A stretch of DNA of 64,000 nucleotides from UBA2336 sp964404445 (GTDB lineage Bacteria > Bacteroidota > Bacteroidia > Cytophagales > Cyclobacteriaceae), in NCBI GenBank assembly GCA_964404445.1, contig CAYOJW010000001.1, positions 682,001 through 746,000 on the forward strand, read 5' to 3'. This document shows positions 16,676 to 26,600 of this stretch, one piece after another. A program made the position numbers and the translations under genes. How positions within the stretch are numbered: position 1 is the first letter of the stretch; every line of letters begins with the position of its first letter. The notes beneath the pieces were generated by a model. The model was not told the origin of the DNA, did no database searches, and saw nothing but the letters and a program-made list of their open reading frames with translations.

Positions 16676-17283
16676 ACATTGCATACTTCGGCTTCGGCCG
16701 GAACTAAGTATTGACGTTTAGAGTTCAGCTCGTTACACAAGATACGGGTACGTTTCAGTTTCCCCTTTTTAAAGTAACGGCCGTTCAGTTGAAAGATACT
16801 GCCTTCCGGCAACGATGACAGAACGATCATTTCATGAGCATTCGTATCGAAACCACGCAAAGCCTTGGTCAGCGCCACATCGGCATACGAACTTGCCTTT
16901 GGGTTAACCATGTGGTTTAAAAGCGGCACTAAGATTTCTTCCGGGAAAACATCAAGCGTTAATAACGGATGCAGCAAGTGTTGAAACGATATTTTCCATT
17001 GCTCACCGTGTGGGTCAACCCGGTTGCCGTATGCAACAAACACGTGCAGGTGTGCTACCTCGTGGATGTAGGTAATTAAAAAAGTAAACGGGTTGAGATC
17101 GTGGTTAACCGTAATTTGAGGTTGCGCGGCATGGCGTTTACTGGTGAAATCGCCAATTTTGGTTAACCGGCTTTTGGCAACTTTTAGTTTGAATGGTTTT
17201 TCTTTCCAAAGTTGCAGGCAATAGGCAACCGATTGTTCGGGAGTGTGCTGGCGAAGAATGGCGAGTACCTGTTGTTCCGTCAC
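16657..17283 (-). CDS. SprT-like zinc-metalloprotease domain protein
   Basis: A 208-residue protein with the SprT/Spartan-type metal site: HEVAH in the TYIHEVAHLHVF helix and a downstream PHGEQWKISF whose His would be the third ligand. The N-terminal KVAKSRLTKIGDF and strand QITVNHDL also fit the family. It lacks the cysteine cluster of a zinc ribbon at the C-terminus. Spartan relatives degrade DNA-protein crosslinks, but bacterial SprT-like proteins are little studied. The start codon is GTG (17281-17283). It is transcribed toward murQ and is preceded by the terminator of the small lipoprotein gene. Confidence 0.8.
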   Translation of the reverse strand: MTEQQVLAILRQHTPEQSVAYCLQLWKEKPFKLKVAKSRLTKIGDFTSKRHAAQPQITVNHDLNPFTFLITYIHEVAHLHVFVAYGNRVDPHGEQWKISFQHLLHPLLTLDVFPEEILVPLLNHMVNPKASSYADVALTKALRGFDTNAHEMIVLSSLPEGSIFQLNGRYFKKGKLKRTRILCNELNSKRQYLVPAEAEVCNVQLSLL

Positions 17284-17318
17284 GGCTGTGCTGTTGTGAA
17301 AAACCGGAAGGTAATAAA

Positions 17319-17348
17319 ATAAAAAAAGGCTTTATCGCTAAAGCCTTC
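17319..17348 (-). terminator. Rho-independent terminator of the small acidic lipoprotein gene
   Basis: On the minus strand AAGGCTTTA and TAAAGCCTT form a perfect 9-bp stem with a short loop, followed by seven T. It lies 24 nt after the lipoprotein stop. Confidence 0.85.
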
Positions 17349-17371
17349 CCGGGAACAATCTTTTTGATTGA

Positions 17372-17563
17372 TTACTCAGCAGAGTCGTCAGCAGTTGTTT
17401 CTTCAACAACAGTGCTGTCGTCCTGAAGTGTGTCAGCAGGGGTAGGAGCTTCTACTGCAGTTGTGTCAACAGGTGTTGTTGCAGTTTCTTCTTTTTTACC
17501 ACCACAAGCTACGATAGCAACCGCGAAAGCGCTTACCATCAATAATGCGAATACTTTTTTCAT
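17372..17563 (-). CDS. Small acidic lipoprotein
   Basis: A 63-residue exported lipoprotein: signal peptide MKKVFALLMVSAFAVAIVAC with Cys20 as the lipid site, then GGKKEE and a Thr/Asp/Glu-rich tail with no fold-forming content. Such short acidic lipoproteins are common in Bacteroidota and have no assigned role. It is a monocistronic gene with its own TATATTTG promoter element (17591-17598) and strong terminator, which suggests high expression. A perfect palindrome GGTACATGTACC lies further upstream (17622-17633). Confidence 0.75.
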   Translation of the reverse strand: MKKVFALLMVSAFAVAIVACGGKKEETATTPVDTTAVEAPTPADTLQDDSTVVEETTADDSAE

Positions 17564-17590
17564 AGTTTACAGGTTTTTTTGAAAATCATG

Positions 17591-17598
17591 CAAATATA
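17591..17598 (-). promoter_or_regulatory. -7 promoter element of the small acidic lipoprotein
   Basis: The minus strand reads TATATTTG, an exact TAnnTTTG match, 28 nt before the ATG at 17563. No TTTG lies at the expected -33 distance. Confidence 0.5.
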
Positions 17599-17640
17599 AC
17601 GGATTTGAGGTTTATATGAGGGGTACATGTACCAAAAAAG

Positions 17641-18948
17641 TTATTTTTTACGGAAAATGAGCCTTACCGGAACCCCTTCAAAGTCAAAATGTTCGCGTAT
17701 GCGGTTTTCGAGGTACCGCTCGTACGAAGGCTGTATGTATTGTGGCAGGTTGCAAAAGAATGCAATCGATGGAAATCGTGCCGGTACCTGGGTTACATAC
17801 TTAATCTGGATGAACTTACCCTTCATAGACGGTGGCGGGTTGCGGCTGATGTCCTCCAATAACAGATTGTTAAGCTGCGAAGTAGGTACTTTTTTGGTCT
17901 TGTTTTCGTAAACCTGAACGGCCTTTTCAATTACCTGAAAAATGCGTTGCTTGTTAAGTGCCGAAGCAAAAATAATGGGGAGGTAATCGATCGGGGCTAT
18001 TTTTTCGAGAATCTCTTTCTTAAATTTTTCGGCCGTACCGGTTTCTTTTTCAACCAAGTCCCATTTGTTTACCATGAGCACAATGCCCTTGCCCTGGCGT
18101 TGTGCCAGACCGATGATGTTTACATCCTGCGATTCAAGTCCGCGTTCGGCATCGATTACCACAATGCACACATCGCTTTCTTCGAGTGTTCGCAACGAAC
18201 GCAGTACGGAATAAAACTCGATGTCTTCGTGTACTTTGGCTTTTTTACGAATACCGGCTGTATCGATCAGGATAAAATCTTTGCCATACATTTTGTACCG
18301 CGAGTGGATGGCATCGCGCGTAGTGCCGGCCTCATCGGTTACGATGCTGCGGTCGATACCTAACAAAGCATTCAACAGGGACGACTTACCCACGTTGGGG
18401 CGACCTAAAATAGAAATGCGCGGAATGCCCGCATCGGGGTCTTCTACGCCATCGTTACGAAATGTTTTTACCAGATCGTCTAACAACTCGCCCGTACCCG
18501 AACCGTTTTCGGCCGAGATAGGATATACTTCGCCCATGCCTAATGCATAAAACTCTGCGGCATGAGTTGATTTCTCAGGGGTATCGGCTTTGTTGGCCGC
18601 TAAAAACACGGGCTTTTTAGAAGCACGGATAACGTTGGCAAAATCTTTATCGAAACCGGTAATACCATCTTTACTGTCCACTACAAAAATTACGGCTGCT
18701 GCTTCGTCAAGTGCCAGCTTTACCTGTTTGCGGATTTCGGTTTCAAACTTGTCTTCCGATCCGGTAACGTAACCTCCGGTATCGATCACCGTAAAAAACT
18801 TTCCGATCCACTCGCCATAGCCATAGTGGCGGTCGCGGGTAACGCCCGATACATCGTCCATAATAGCCTGCCGCTTTTCAATTAACCGGTTGAAAAGTGT
18901 TGACTTGCCAACGTTTGGCCTTCCTACAATCGCTACAATGTTTGCCAT
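17641..18948 (-). CDS. der: Ribosome biogenesis GTPase Der
   Basis: A 435-residue tandem GTPase (EngA) needed for 50S subunit assembly. The first G domain has GRPNVGKST at about residues 9-17, DTGGY and NKAD; the second has GRPNVGKSS, DTAGIRKK and NKWD. The C-terminal KH-like domain includes RNPPPSMKGKFIQIKYVTQ. Length is the family norm. It is followed by the small-lipoprotein gene and preceded by era on the same strand, with a nested palindrome in the 82-nt spacer. Confidence 0.97.
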   Translation of the reverse strand: MANIVAIVGRPNVGKSTLFNRLIEKRQAIMDDVSGVTRDRHYGYGEWIGKFFTVIDTGGYVTGSEDKFETEIRKQVKLALDEAAAVIFVVDSKDGITGFDKDFANVIRASKKPVFLAANKADTPEKSTHAAEFYALGMGEVYPISAENGSGTGELLDDLVKTFRNDGVEDPDAGIPRISILGRPNVGKSSLLNALLGIDRSIVTDEAGTTRDAIHSRYKMYGKDFILIDTAGIRKKAKVHEDIEFYSVLRSLRTLEESDVCIVVIDAERGLESQDVNIIGLAQRQGKGIVLMVNKWDLVEKETGTAEKFKKEILEKIAPIDYLPIIFASALNKQRIFQVIEKAVQVYENKTKKVPTSQLNNLLLEDISRNPPPSMKGKFIQIKYVTQVPARFPSIAFFCNLPQYIQPSYERYLENRIREHFDFEGVPVRLIFRKK

Positions 18949-18955
18949 AATTTCT

Positions 18956-19030
18956 TTAATTCGTTGATTCGTTAGTGAAGTTGATTCGTTGATTTTTATT
19001 CATGAACGAATCACCACATCAACGAATTAA
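18956..19030. repeat. Nested perfect inverted repeat between era and der
   Basis: TTAATTCGTTGAT (18956-18968) is perfectly inverted at 19018-19030, and within it TGATTCGTT (18982-18990) is perfectly inverted at 19005-19013. The whole spacer can fold into one long hairpin built from repeated ATTCGTT units. It sits between two co-oriented genes and may insulate their expression. Confidence 0.65.
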
Positions 19031-19918
19031 CTAATCATTCAAATATCCAAAATGTTTTAACTTGTTCTGTTGTTTCCGCCAGTCGCTGGCCACTTTTACG
19101 TGTGTTTCTAAAAATATCTTCTTTCGGAAAAAAGCCTCCATGTCTTTGCGGGCATCGGTTCCTAATTTTTTTAAAGCACTGCCCGCTTTGCCAATGATAA
19201 TACCTTTTTGCGAATCGCGCTCCACGAAAATTTGTGCACGGATGCGGATGATATTTTCTTCTTCTTTAAACGATTCGATGGATACTTCGGTACTGTACGG
19301 AATCTCTTGTTCGTAGTTTAAAAATATTTTTTCACGGATGATTTCCGAAGCGAAAAAACGCTCCGACCGATCGGTAAACTCCTCTTGCGGGTAATACGGA
19401 GGATGTTCGGGCATCATCGCCACGATTTTGTCTAACAGCGCAGACGTGTTTTCACCGCTTTGTGCCGAAACGGCAACAATTTCGTTTACGTTCGGCAGGT
19501 GTTCTTTCCAATGCTCGATTTTATCGTGTACCTGCGTGCCTTTGGCAGTATCGATTTTATTCAACACCAATAAAACAGGTGTTTGTATTTTTTTGAAGCG
19601 TTCGAACGTGAGGGCATCATATTTTTCGCTCAATTCAACCACTAACAAAATCAGGTCGGCATCTTCGAGCGAAACTTTTACATAGCTCATCATGGCCTTG
19701 TGCAGTGCATATTGCGGTTCCAGAATGCCGGGCGTGTCCGAATACACAATCTGGTAGCCGGGGCTGTTGAGCATACCCATAATACGGTGCCGCGTGGTTT
19801 GGGCTTTAGGCGAAATAATAGAAAGCTGTTCGCCCATCAGGCGGTTCATCAGGGTTGATTTACCCACATTGGGCTTGCCCACAATACTCACAAAACCTGA
19901 TTTAAACGCAGCGGACAT
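19031..19918 (-). CDS. era: GTPase Era
   Basis: A 295-residue GTPase that binds the 3' end of 16S rRNA during 30S maturation. The G domain shows GKPNVGKST (residues about 15-23), DTPG in SDTPGILEP and NKID. The C-terminal KH domain carries the RNA-binding loop GIIIGKAGSALKKLG. Length and domain order are typical. It lies upstream of der on the same strand. The 400-nt region beyond its start contains a hairpin and a tRNA-like 3' tail but no gene. Confidence 0.97.
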   Translation of the reverse strand: MSAAFKSGFVSIVGKPNVGKSTLMNRLMGEQLSIISPKAQTTRHRIMGMLNSPGYQIVYSDTPGILEPQYALHKAMMSYVKVSLEDADLILLVVELSEKYDALTFERFKKIQTPVLLVLNKIDTAKGTQVHDKIEHWKEHLPNVNEIVAVSAQSGENTSALLDKIVAMMPEHPPYYPQEEFTDRSERFFASEIIREKIFLNYEQEIPYSTEVSIESFKEEENIIRIRAQIFVERDSQKGIIIGKAGSALKKLGTDARKDMEAFFRKKIFLETHVKVASDWRKQQNKLKHFGYLND

Positions 19919-20346
19919 ACGATTTTAAAAGAAAAAACCCCTGCAATCAGCCGGGGTTTTGTAGTAGCGGGAACAAAACACTCACAAATTTCTCTGAAAA
20001 AGGCCATTAATGCAAGTTGTCGGGATGGATAAGTTCATTGCAATGCCCGAATCCGCATAAATGCCCAACTTTCGATACTTGCTCTTTTGTTAAGAGATTT
20101 CCTTACCAGAAGTATTGGATGCCGCTTTTTCAGGCTAAATGCCTTAACCGGCCTGCAATCGGCCGAAGATTAATGTTTTTTTCTGTTCTGCTAACCCTGT
20201 TTTAACCCAGAATTTAACCAGGTGTCGCTAACGTTTGCAATAAAATAAGGCTTGCAATCGATAGCATTGTGCGACTGGTTTTGGAAGCCCCATGCCTGAC
20301 ATTAAAAAGCAGACTTTAAAATATGTTTCACAAACCATTTAAACCA
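19919..20346. other. Intergenic region between era and the alpha-mannan locus
   Basis: About 430 nt without a supported gene. A terminator-like hairpin (CCCC...GGGG stem inside 19935-19960) is followed directly by GGTTTTGTAGTAGCGGGAAC (19955-19974), which matches the terminator/3'-end boundary of the initiator tRNA locus at 41311-41330 in 19 of 20 positions. TTGCAAT occurs three times (20038-20044, 20235-20241, 20252-20258), and a CGGCC/GGCCG hairpin lies near 20150-20165. The promoter of the mannan operon must be here, but no clear -33/-7 pair was found. Confidence 0.5.
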
Positions 20347-22170
20347 ATGAGCAAACTTCTACGAATCTTTACGTTCCTCTTGCTGGGAACATTCTTCATG
20401 ACAGCGCTGAGTTCCTGTAATGACGATGACCCGGCAGGCAGTAGTTTGGGCACAATAACCGGTACCGTAACCGATCCTGACGGAGCACCCATTTCCAATG
20501 TTACCGTTACAGTGTCGGGCTTGAGTGAGCAGGATAAGACGGCAACCACCGATAATGCAGGGCATTACACGGTTGAAGGCGTTTCACTGAAATTGCACAC
20601 CGTTACCTTCGCTAAAACCGGATGGTTAACCGTTAGCAAAAACGTTTCGGCCAGCAGTTTTGGCTCGAATAAGACAGCTACGGTAGATGCCACGTTGATA
20701 AATGCATCGGCTCAAATTACCGGTACGGTTTTAGATGCCCGGAACGATAACGCTCCGCTTGCTGGTGTTACGGTTAGTGTAGGTGCTGCAGGTACTACCC
20801 AAAGTTCAGCCGGGGGTACATATACTATTGAAAACCTGATTCCGGACAGCTACACGGTAACCTTTACAAAAGATGGTTATGAAAATGTTACCCGGCAGGT
20901 AACTTCCGCCAGCTTTATTGACGGTATTGCAACAGTAAACGTTTCCATGGGAAGCCAGGAGCTTTTGCGCGGGTTAACGGCTGCCGACCTGGCCGATGCC
21001 GATAAATGGTATTACAACGAATATCGCGGTGGACGAAATGCCGATGCTTATCCACACTGGGATTGGGCATGTGACTATATGTGTGCACTGGACTTCCGTG
21101 GCGCATGGCAAGAACAGAACGAGGGAACAACCTTGCAGATCCGTAATAACGGGGAAGATCAATCCAATCCAGCCGACCTGAATATGTTCGATTCTTATGT
21201 GTTTGGCAGCAAACGGATTACCGCAGACAACAAAATCATGTCGTTAAGGTTGCGTACCCATAATGCCGATGCCGGAAGCCCTGCACACTTTGGTGTACAG
21301 GTAATAGACCTTTCTGCTGCCCAGCCGGTTGCTGTAAAAATAGGCGACAACAAAACTTATGCTGGTGAAGCCTATGCCGACTTTGACTTTGACCTGAGCG
21401 CTTACGTGGGTAAAGAAGTGATCATTGCCGTTGGTATTTACCGTCAGGCTACCGGAGATTACTGGAAACAACTTGTGCTCCGTGCCATCCGGTTTGCCGA
21501 TGTAAAAGTAGAAAACTGGGATTGGCTGCCCGGTACTGAAGTTGTTGCAGGATGGAAACTGTCGCAGGAAACCGCACGTTCTACCATGCCGCATACCAAA
21601 AAATCTTTTACCGGTATCAGCACAATAAACGGTAACCGCGATGATTATGCCGATGCCTACCGCTCATGGCGCACGAATAACCACGTAGCGGCCGAGTGGC
21701 ATTTTGTTCCGCTGAAGAAAGATCCCGAAGTATTCCCGGCAGAAGGATATCTCATTAAAACACGCAGTACCTCAGAGGTGAGTACCACAGTACCGGAGGC
21801 ATATATCTATGCGAAATTTGCTATTGCTTCGGGAAGTAATCAATTAACGTTAAAAACACGCAACTTCCAGAGTGGAAGCGCCCCTGATCACTATACCTAT
21901 TTTAAACTGACGGCTATTAAGGAAGACGGTACCGTTACGCATATAGAACCTGCGTCAAATACAGCCGAAAATGCTAACGCTGAAGCTGACGGCTGCTGGA
22001 AGTTTAGGCACTATCAGGGCACGAAAGACGAACCTGAAAATTTTGCTTCGTTTGTATATGACTTATCGCAATTCAACGGCAGCAATGTTCTACTCGTTTT
22101 TGGTGTGTATAATGGCGCAGCGAATACAAGTGAAAACAAACTGGCCTTTTACAGTATTGATTTGAACTAA
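20347..22170 (+). CDS. Surface lipoprotein with two CarboxypepD_reg-like domains, first gene of the mannan locus
   Basis: An exported lipoprotein of 607 residues from the ATG at 20347; the frame is open to an ATG at 20323, but the later start gives a compact signal peptide ending ALSSC. After the Cys come two repeated Ig-like carboxypeptidase-regulatory domains, each with GTVxDxxxxPLxxVTVxV and YTxExxxPxSYTVTFxKxGY-type cores (about residues 35-110 and 120-205). The remaining 400 residues contain two similar beta-rich modules, each with FxSYVxGxxxI-like or xxFxxxxIxxGS-like strands, that resemble carbohydrate-binding beta-sandwiches. No catalytic motif is visible. Position just before GH76 and SusCD suggests a surface glycan-binding protein. 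Family not recognised beyond the N-terminal repeats. Confidence 0.75.
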   Translation: MSKLLRIFTFLLLGTFFMTALSSCNDDDPAGSSLGTITGTVTDPDGAPISNVTVTVSGLSEQDKTATTDNAGHYTVEGVSLKLHTVTFAKTGWLTVSKNVSASSFGSNKTATVDATLINASAQITGTVLDARNDNAPLAGVTVSVGAAGTTQSSAGGTYTIENLIPDSYTVTFTKDGYENVTRQVTSASFIDGIATVNVSMGSQELLRGLTAADLADADKWYYNEYRGGRNADAYPHWDWACDYMCALDFRGAWQEQNEGTTLQIRNNGEDQSNPADLNMFDSYVFGSKRITADNKIMSLRLRTHNADAGSPAHFGVQVIDLSAAQPVAVKIGDNKTYAGEAYADFDFDLSAYVGKEVIIAVGIYRQATGDYWKQLVLRAIRFADVKVENWDWLPGTEVVAGWKLSQETARSTMPHTKKSFTGISTINGNRDDYADAYRSWRTNNHVAAEWHFVPLKKDPEVFPAEGYLIKTRSTSEVSTTVPEAYIYAKFAIASGSNQLTLKTRNFQSGSAPDHYTYFKLTAIKEDGTVTHIEPASNTAENANAEADGCWKFRHYQGTKDEPENFASFVYDLSQFNGSNVLLVFGVYNGAANTSENKLAFYSIDLN

Positions 22171-22175
22171 AAACA

Positions 22176-23645
22176 ATGAATCGAATAATGATGATCGTAA
22201 TTCATGTGATGGCTTCCCGGATCACTGCTTGCAGTTTCGTCTTGCTGATGACACTAACCGCGTGCAGTGATCCGGATCCCGGAAAAGAACCTGAAAAGCC
22301 GGGGGAGGTAAATCTATCCGAACGAAACCTGCTCCGCGCGATGGAGCTTACGGACAACGCTATTGCCGCTAACTTTACGGGTGACGGCATGGCGATGGCT
22401 CGGTATTATAACCCGTACACCAATGTCCGCTCTACCGAAATAGGCAGTATATGGATGTACACGGCAGCCATTGAAGCGGTAAATGCCATTCTTCATGCGC
22501 TCAACACGCAGCAGGAACATGGTAATAGTGCATTATACAATGAGCATTTTAACAGATATGCCGATCTGTTGGACAGATTGATTGACAATGCAGATTATTA
22601 CCTCGGAACGTTCTCATTGGTTTCCTATACACAAACCAAATCATGGTCGGTATATGCAGTAAACCGTGGAGGCTCGAAAGGCTCAGCCAATGTTACAGGA
22701 GTTTTGAATGTGTACGATGACCAGATGTGGCTTGTGCGCGAATTATTCGAAGCCTATAAATTGACGGGTAAAGCCGCGTACTTAGAAAAAGCAGAGTATT
22801 TAACCGAGTATGTGCTGGACGGCTGGGATTGCACCCGCAATACCAACGGAACAGAGCGTGGCGGTATTCCGTGGGGCCCCGGCTATGTTACTAAACATGC
22901 GTGCAGCAACGGGCCTATGGTAAGCCCGCTGGTATGGTTGCACGAGTTGTATAAAGACAAAAACGATGAAGTAACGCACCGCTACATCGATGCTACGGAC
23001 AGAGTAACACGTAAAACCGAGCAGGTAAAGAAAAGTGATTATTACCTCGACTTTGCCAAAAAAATATATGCCTGGCAGAAGAGCCAGTTACTGCGTAGCG
23101 ATGGTGTGTATGATGACATGCGCGGAGGCTGTACACCCGGAAGCCCGCAAACCGAAACAGTTAACGGAACAGTTTACCGCAGAGGGATTACGTGTCAGGA
23201 TCGTGTAGGCCCGGCCATTACCTATAACAGTGGTACTATGTTATCCGGTGGAGCAGACCTGTACCGGGCAACGGGAGAAAATGTTTATCAAAATGATGTA
23301 AAGAACCTGTCCGATGCCAGCTTCCAGTATTTTGCAAAACTCGGGCAATCAAAACCGGGATATTATACCTACGACATCAGCGGTTTCAGAAATTGGTTCA
23401 ATGGTGTGCTCATGCGCGGATATGTGGATGCGCACCCGGCGTATGAAACGGTTGCTGAGTACATCGATTCGTTCCAGCAAAACCTTGATTTCGGATATAT
23501 AAACTATCTCTACAACGGTTTTCTGCCTACCAACTTACTGTTAGGCTGGAGCTTGGACAATAACAACAACCGGACAGAAGGGATGTTCAACTTTGCGTTT
23601 GCTGCCGAATATGCCGTACTGTCCCGATTTGAACTGGAAAAATGA
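22176..23645 (+). CDS. Glycoside hydrolase family 76 lipoprotein (endo-alpha-1,6-mannanase-like)
   Basis: A 489-residue lipoprotein (lipobox LTAC, Cys30) with an (alpha/alpha)6-type hydrolase domain. The GH76 signature is an adjacent Asp pair in NVYDDQMWLVREL (Asp181-Asp182), followed by YLEKAEYLTEYVLDGWD and a GGIPWGP substrate-cleft segment; a TGSxxSPLVWLHELY-like helix and FRNWFNGVLMRGY follow. GH76 enzymes cleave alpha-1,6-mannan backbones of yeast mannan and bacterial lipomannan using the paired Asp residues. It starts 5 nt after the preceding gene and 18 nt before susC, so it belongs to the same operon. GH92 and GH125 downstream support the alpha-mannan assignment. Confidence 0.85.
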   Translation: MNRIMMIVIHVMASRITACSFVLLMTLTACSDPDPGKEPEKPGEVNLSERNLLRAMELTDNAIAANFTGDGMAMARYYNPYTNVRSTEIGSIWMYTAAIEAVNAILHALNTQQEHGNSALYNEHFNRYADLLDRLIDNADYYLGTFSLVSYTQTKSWSVYAVNRGGSKGSANVTGVLNVYDDQMWLVRELFEAYKLTGKAAYLEKAEYLTEYVLDGWDCTRNTNGTERGGIPWGPGYVTKHACSNGPMVSPLVWLHELYKDKNDEVTHRYIDATDRVTRKTEQVKKSDYYLDFAKKIYAWQKSQLLRSDGVYDDMRGGCTPGSPQTETVNGTVYRRGITCQDRVGPAITYNSGTMLSGGADLYRATGENVYQNDVKNLSDASFQYFAKLGQSKPGYYTYDISGFRNWFNGVLMRGYVDAHPAYETVAEYIDSFQQNLDFGYINYLYNGFLPTNLLLGWSLDNNNNRTEGMFNFAFAAEYAVLSRFELEK

Positions 23646-23663
23646 ATAAAGCCATTTTAGTAT

Positions 23664-26600
23664 ATGCAGAATAAATACAGGCAATTATTTAAAAAACTGA
23701 TAACCTATTCCGCATTCGGAATAGCTGTTCAGTGTATTCTTTTTGTTTCTGTTTTTGCACAGCAAGAGATTACGGTAACAGGTCAGGTAACATCGGCTGA
23801 AGACGGAACCGCTTTGCCGGGTGTGAGCATCTTAGTGAAGGGAACCAACATGGGCACCAGCACAGACGCTGACGGAAAATATGCGATACGGGTTTCCGAT
23901 GGAAATGCCGTACTGGTTTTTTCATATATCGGGTATGTTAAGCAGGAGGTAACGGTGGCATCACAAACGGTAATCGATGTGATTATGGCCATAGATAACC
24001 AATTGCTTAACGAGGTTATCGTAGTGGGTTACGGTACACAGCAAAAAGTTACCTTAACCGGATCGGTGGCGAGCATTAAGGGCGATGAAATGATGCGCAC
24101 TAAAAACGAAAACCCGCAAAACATGCTCACCGGCCGGGTAGCTGGTGTTCGTGTATGGCAGCGAAGCGCAGAGCCGGGCACGTACAGTAACAACTTTGAT
24201 ATTCGTGGCTTAGGTGCACCGCTGATTGTTATTGACGGTATTCCCCGTTCGGTTGAAGATTTTCAACGATTAAACCCAAACGACATTGATGATATATCGG
24301 TATTGAAGGATGCTTCTTCAGCGATTTACGGAGTGCGTGGTTCTAACGGGGTGGTGCTGGTAACTACAAAAAAAGGCACGGCAGGTAAAACCACAGTATC
24401 GTATAATGGTTCTTACACAATGCAGCGGCCGTCAAATATGCCCAAGTTGGCCGATCCCTTTCAAACCATGACACTCTACAACGAGAAATCCATGAACAGC
24501 ATCGATAACCCAACGATCATTTACGGGCCTGATAAATTTGAAGCGTACCGCAGTGGTGAACTTCGGTCGGCCGATTGGAATTCGCTGGTGATTGCGAACG
24601 TTTCACCGCAAACCCAGCACGACATCAGCATTACCGGAGGAACGGATAAAACTCAATACTTTATAGGCGGAGGTTTCCTGTACCAGGAAGGGTTTTTCAA
24701 GTCGGGCGATTTGAATTACAATAAAATTAACCTGCGTTCGAACATCACAACCGAACTTACTGAAGGACTAAAGTTCAACATCAACCTGGCGGGCATTTCT
24801 GATGTGCGCAATACCCCGTACTCCAGCGCGGTAGATATTATCCGGAACTACTGGCGGCAGGGTGTGTTGTTCCCGGCCTATGCCGATCCTGGAAATACGA
24901 TGCTGAGTTACGAAGGGCTTGACCTCGAACAAAATACAGTAGCCATGATGACGTCCGATATTTCGGGGTACAGGGTATTCAGGCAAAAAACTTTTCAGTC
25001 ATCAGCTTCACTTGATTTCGATTTTGAAACACTGTCAACTTCCCTGAAAGGACTTTCTGCAAAAGCGATGGTCAATTACGATTTCCGCCAGAATGACAAC
25101 GCGGTTTATCGCAGAGAGTATTATCAATACATGTACGATGCGTTGACAGACACCTATAATTCGAAATTGTACAACCTGAGCCAAACAAATAACATGAGGC
25201 GTGAAACGTTCAGTAAGCAGCAAGCCTTGTGGCAATTCTTACTGAACTATAACCGTACTGTTGGCAACCATAAAGTAGCCGGCCTTCTCGGTTGGGAAAG
25301 CCAGGTACGAACTGGCGATAACTTTTTTGCGCAAAGCAATCTTGCCTTTGATATACCCTATTTGTTAGGCAGTGTCAATGACGGTAGTATGGTTGGCAGT
25401 ATGTCAATCGATAAAAATAATCTTTACAAATATTCTAATTCCGCGTTGTTAGGAAGGTTGAATTATATTTTTGCTGACCGCTACATTGCCGAGTTCCAGT
25501 TCCGTTATGATGGTTCTTCGAAATTCGTGGAAGACAAGAAATGGGGCTTCTTTCCTTCAGCATTAGTTGCCTGGCGGGTATCGGAAGAACCGTTCTTCCA
25601 GTCAATTGATGCGTTATCTTTTGTTGAGCAGTTGAAATTTCGTGCCAGCTACGGTGAAACATCGAACGATGGTGATCTGAATTATGAATGGTATCCGGGT
25701 TACGAATTCCCATCAACGAATACAAATGCTGCAAACGGATATTATAATCAGTATGCACCAGGATATATGTTCAATGGTGTTTTTGTAAATGGTGCAGACG
25801 TGATTGTACCAAACGAAAGAATTACCTGGATAACCTCAAAAACATTCAATGTGGGTGTGGATTTTCAAGGGTGGAATGGGTTGTTCGGCTTCTCATTAGA
25901 TTACTTCAATCGTGAACGGCAGGGCATTCATGCCAGACGTAATTCAAACGTTCCCACGGTAGTGGGAACAAGCGCACCGCTGGAGAACCTGAATAGCGAC
26001 CGGCAATATGGTATAGACCTTGAGTTGTCGCACCGTAATCGCATAGGCGGACTTTCGTACGGGGTAAAGGCCATCGGTACTATTACACGTAGAAAGTATT
26101 TGGTTGCCTTGCAAAACGGGCCTTATGGAAATTCGTATGACCGCTGGCGCAACGACAACCTGAACAACCGCTACCAGGGCGTACAGTTTGGGTACGAAGG
26201 TGCCGGGCGTTATACCAGTTGGGACGATATATGGTCGTACCCGATTTATAAAGACCGAGGCATATTGCCGGGCGATTACAAGTACCAGGATTGGAATGGT
26301 GATGGTGAGATTAATGGGTTAGACCAACACCCGTTTGCGTACGATCAAACACCCTGGTTGAATTTCAGCCTGTCGTTTGATGCTGCTTACAAAAATTTTG
26401 ATCTGAGCCTTCTCCTCCAGGGAACGGGCATGGGCTCCATGCAATACAGGGAACCGTTATATGCAATATGGGGAACCAATGGCGGTGGTACGTTAACGCA
26501 GTACCTCGACCGCTGGCACCCGGTTGATCCGACAGCTGATCCGTACGATCCGGAAACAGAATGGGTAAGCGGATACTATGGTTTTACCGGAAACTATCCG

